Shown here piece by piece: positions 63,148 through 64,000 of a stretch of DNA of 64,000 bases (position 1 is the first letter of the stretch; each line of letters starts with the position of its first letter). The stretch spans positions 248,001 to 312,000 of the forward strand of contig NZ_JARZAJ010000003.1 of NCBI RefSeq assembly GCF_029892105.1. Direction: 5' to 3'. This stretch comes from Kitasatospora sp. GP82. Lineage in GTDB: Bacteria > Actinomycetota > Actinomycetes > Streptomycetales > Streptomycetaceae. The notes under the pieces are model-generated. The model had not been told where the DNA came from. It made no database searches and was given only the letters and a program-made list of their open reading frames with translations. The position numbers and the translations under genes are program-made.

Positions 63148-64000
63148 ATGACAGCCACCAGCGAACGCTGTCCGATCGTGCTCGGCGTCGACGCTCTCGA
63201 CCCGAGTCCGCTCGCGACGTCCTGGGCCGCCGACGAAGCCGCCCGGCGGGACCTGCCGTTGCGCCTGGTCCACGCCGTACCGGCGATGATCCGGGACATC
63301 AGGGGTCTGGAGCAGTCCAGGTACCACGCCGAGCTCCGGCGCAACGGCGACCGGCTGCTCGACGAGGCCGTGCTGCTCGCCCGTGAGCGACACCCGCGCC
63401 TGGAGGTGTCCACCGCCGTCCTGGACGGGAGTCCGGGGCATGCGCTGATCCGGGAGTCCGCACATGCCGAGCTCGTGGTGCTCGGCTCGCGGCGGCTCTC
63501 CCGGGCCGAGGAAGTGCTCAGTGCCTACTCGGTGGCCGTCCCGGTGAGCGCCCAGGCCCTCTGTCCGGTGGTGGTGGTCCACGGCCCGGAGCACATCACC
63601 CAGGAGTCGCCCTATCTGGTGGTCGGGGTGGACGGCAGCGCTTCGTCCACCGCCGCGGTGGACTTCGCCTTCGACGCCGCCGCCCTGCGCAGCGCGGACC
63701 TGCGGGCCATCTGGGTCTGGCAGCCGCCGCTGATCGTGCCCGTCGACGAGCAGGCCGCCCTCAAGGAGGTCCGGCGCATGCTGTACGAGACCACGGCGGG
63801 GCGCTCCGGCAGCTACCCGGACGTCGTGCTGACCCACGAGGTGGTGTCCGGGCATCCGGTGGACGAGTTGGGCAAGGCCGCCGACCACGCGCTGGCCGTG
63901 GTGGTCGGCCGCCGGGGCCGGGGCGGGTTCACCGGTATGCGACTCGGCTCCGTCCCGCACGGGCTGCTGCACCACGCCCACTGCCCGGTCGTCGTCGTTC
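63148..64000 (+). CDS. Two-domain universal stress protein (incomplete at window end)
   Basis: At least 284 residues are visible from the ATG (GGAGGAACG upstream), and no stop appears before the window edge. Two UspA units are present: the first opens PIVLGVDALDPSPLATSWAA and contains VVLGSRRLSRAEEVLSAYSV; the second opens YLVVGVDGSASSTAAVDFAF and ends with VVGRRGRGGFTGMRLGSVPH, the ATP-binding signature. The first domain has a weaker Gly motif. The tandem form is typical of actinobacterial dormancy regions. Confidence 0.9.
   Translation, partial: MTATSERCPIVLGVDALDPSPLATSWAADEAARRDLPLRLVHAVPAMIRDIRGLEQSRYHAELRRNGDRLLDEAVLLARERHPRLEVSTAVLDGSPGHALIRESAHAELVVLGSRRLSRAEEVLSAYSVAVPVSAQALCPVVVVHGPEHITQESPYLVVGVDGSASSTAAVDFAFDAAALRSADLRAIWVWQPPLIVPVDEQAALKEVRRMLYETTAGRSGSYPDVVLTHEVVSGHPVDELGKAADHALAVVVGRRGRGGFTGMRLGSVPHGLLHHAHCPVVVV

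Overview
The window is 64 kb of very GC-rich DNA with strong G/C at third codon positions, frequent GTG starts, GGAG/GAGG ribosome binding sites and many 1-4 bp stop/start overlaps. Gene content (SARP/AfsR-type STAND regulator, P450-ferredoxin pair, IS701-type transposase, IdeR/DmdR-like iron box, Rv1733c-family protein, many TetR/MarR/XRE regulators) points to a Streptomyces or close relative (Streptomycetaceae). No rRNA, tRNA, CRISPR array or replication origin was seen. Assignments come from reading the sequence and family motifs only; no database search was run.

Layout. 0-5 kb: quinone oxidoreductase divergent from a urease operon (fused gamma-beta subunit, divergent alpha subunit) and an agmatine deiminase. 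5-9 kb: remnant of a PIMT-like peptide methyltransferase with a Gly/Lys-rich small ORF, an amidase, and a dead IS701-type transposase. 8.5-13.6 kb: TetR/patatin divergent pair, a small secreted peptide, and a TetR regulator divergent from a SnoaL-like protein plus MFS exporter across a 38-bp perfect palindrome. 13.6-25 kb: small ORFs, a spherulin-4-like secreted protein, an orphan FtsX-type permease, a methyltransferase, a GT2-like protein, a MarR/hydrolase pair with three operator copies, a pyrimidine reductase, a P450-ferredoxin unit with TetR, and a nucleotidyltransferase-like protein. 25.5-30 kb: a 1081-aa AfsR-type regulator convergent with a tiny secreted peptide, then a dimethylargininase.

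30-33.5 kb is a decayed biosynthetic cluster: an MFS transporter missing its middle, an NRPS adenylation domain collapsed onto a thioesterase, a truncated methylaspartate mutase large subunit and a small subunit whose cobalamin-ligand His is replaced by Tyr, plus broken regulators. 33.6-38.3 kb: a hydroxyacid dehydrogenase and a copper-export operon (small Met/His-tailed membrane protein, CopA-type ATPase, PCu(A)C-like protein). 38.5-42.3 kb: ABC exporter plus a NarL-type two-component system in one operon. 42.3-46.2 kb: ferric-iron ABC importer with an upstream iron box. 46.4-52.2 kb: a membrane-anchored PemK/MazF-fold protein, several gene remnants, a secreted amidase-domain protein, a GMC oxidoreductase reduced by internal deletion, and an SSS symporter with its DUF3311 partner.

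52.2-57.6 kb is a coherent extracytosolic flavin electron-transfer module: a ferric-reductase-like membrane oxidoreductase, a secreted FMN-binding protein with the SGAT flavinylation motif, and the ApbE flavin transferase, divergent from an OmpR/HisKA two-component system. 57.6-64 kb resembles an actinobacterial hypoxia/dormancy (DosR-like) island: XRE-PNPOx fusion, DevS-like double-GAF sensor kinase, Acg-type nitroreductase, SHOCT protein, Rv1733c-family protein and two universal stress proteins; no cognate response regulator is inside the window.

Recurring themes are translationally coupled operons, divergent regulator-target pairs with visible operators, and an unusual number of partial or internally deleted genes (at 5.1, 7.5-8.5, 30-33, 47.5, 49.4 and 52.1 kb). 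Several of the breaks are single-base indels, some of them in G/C runs, so true decay must be separated from sequencing error.
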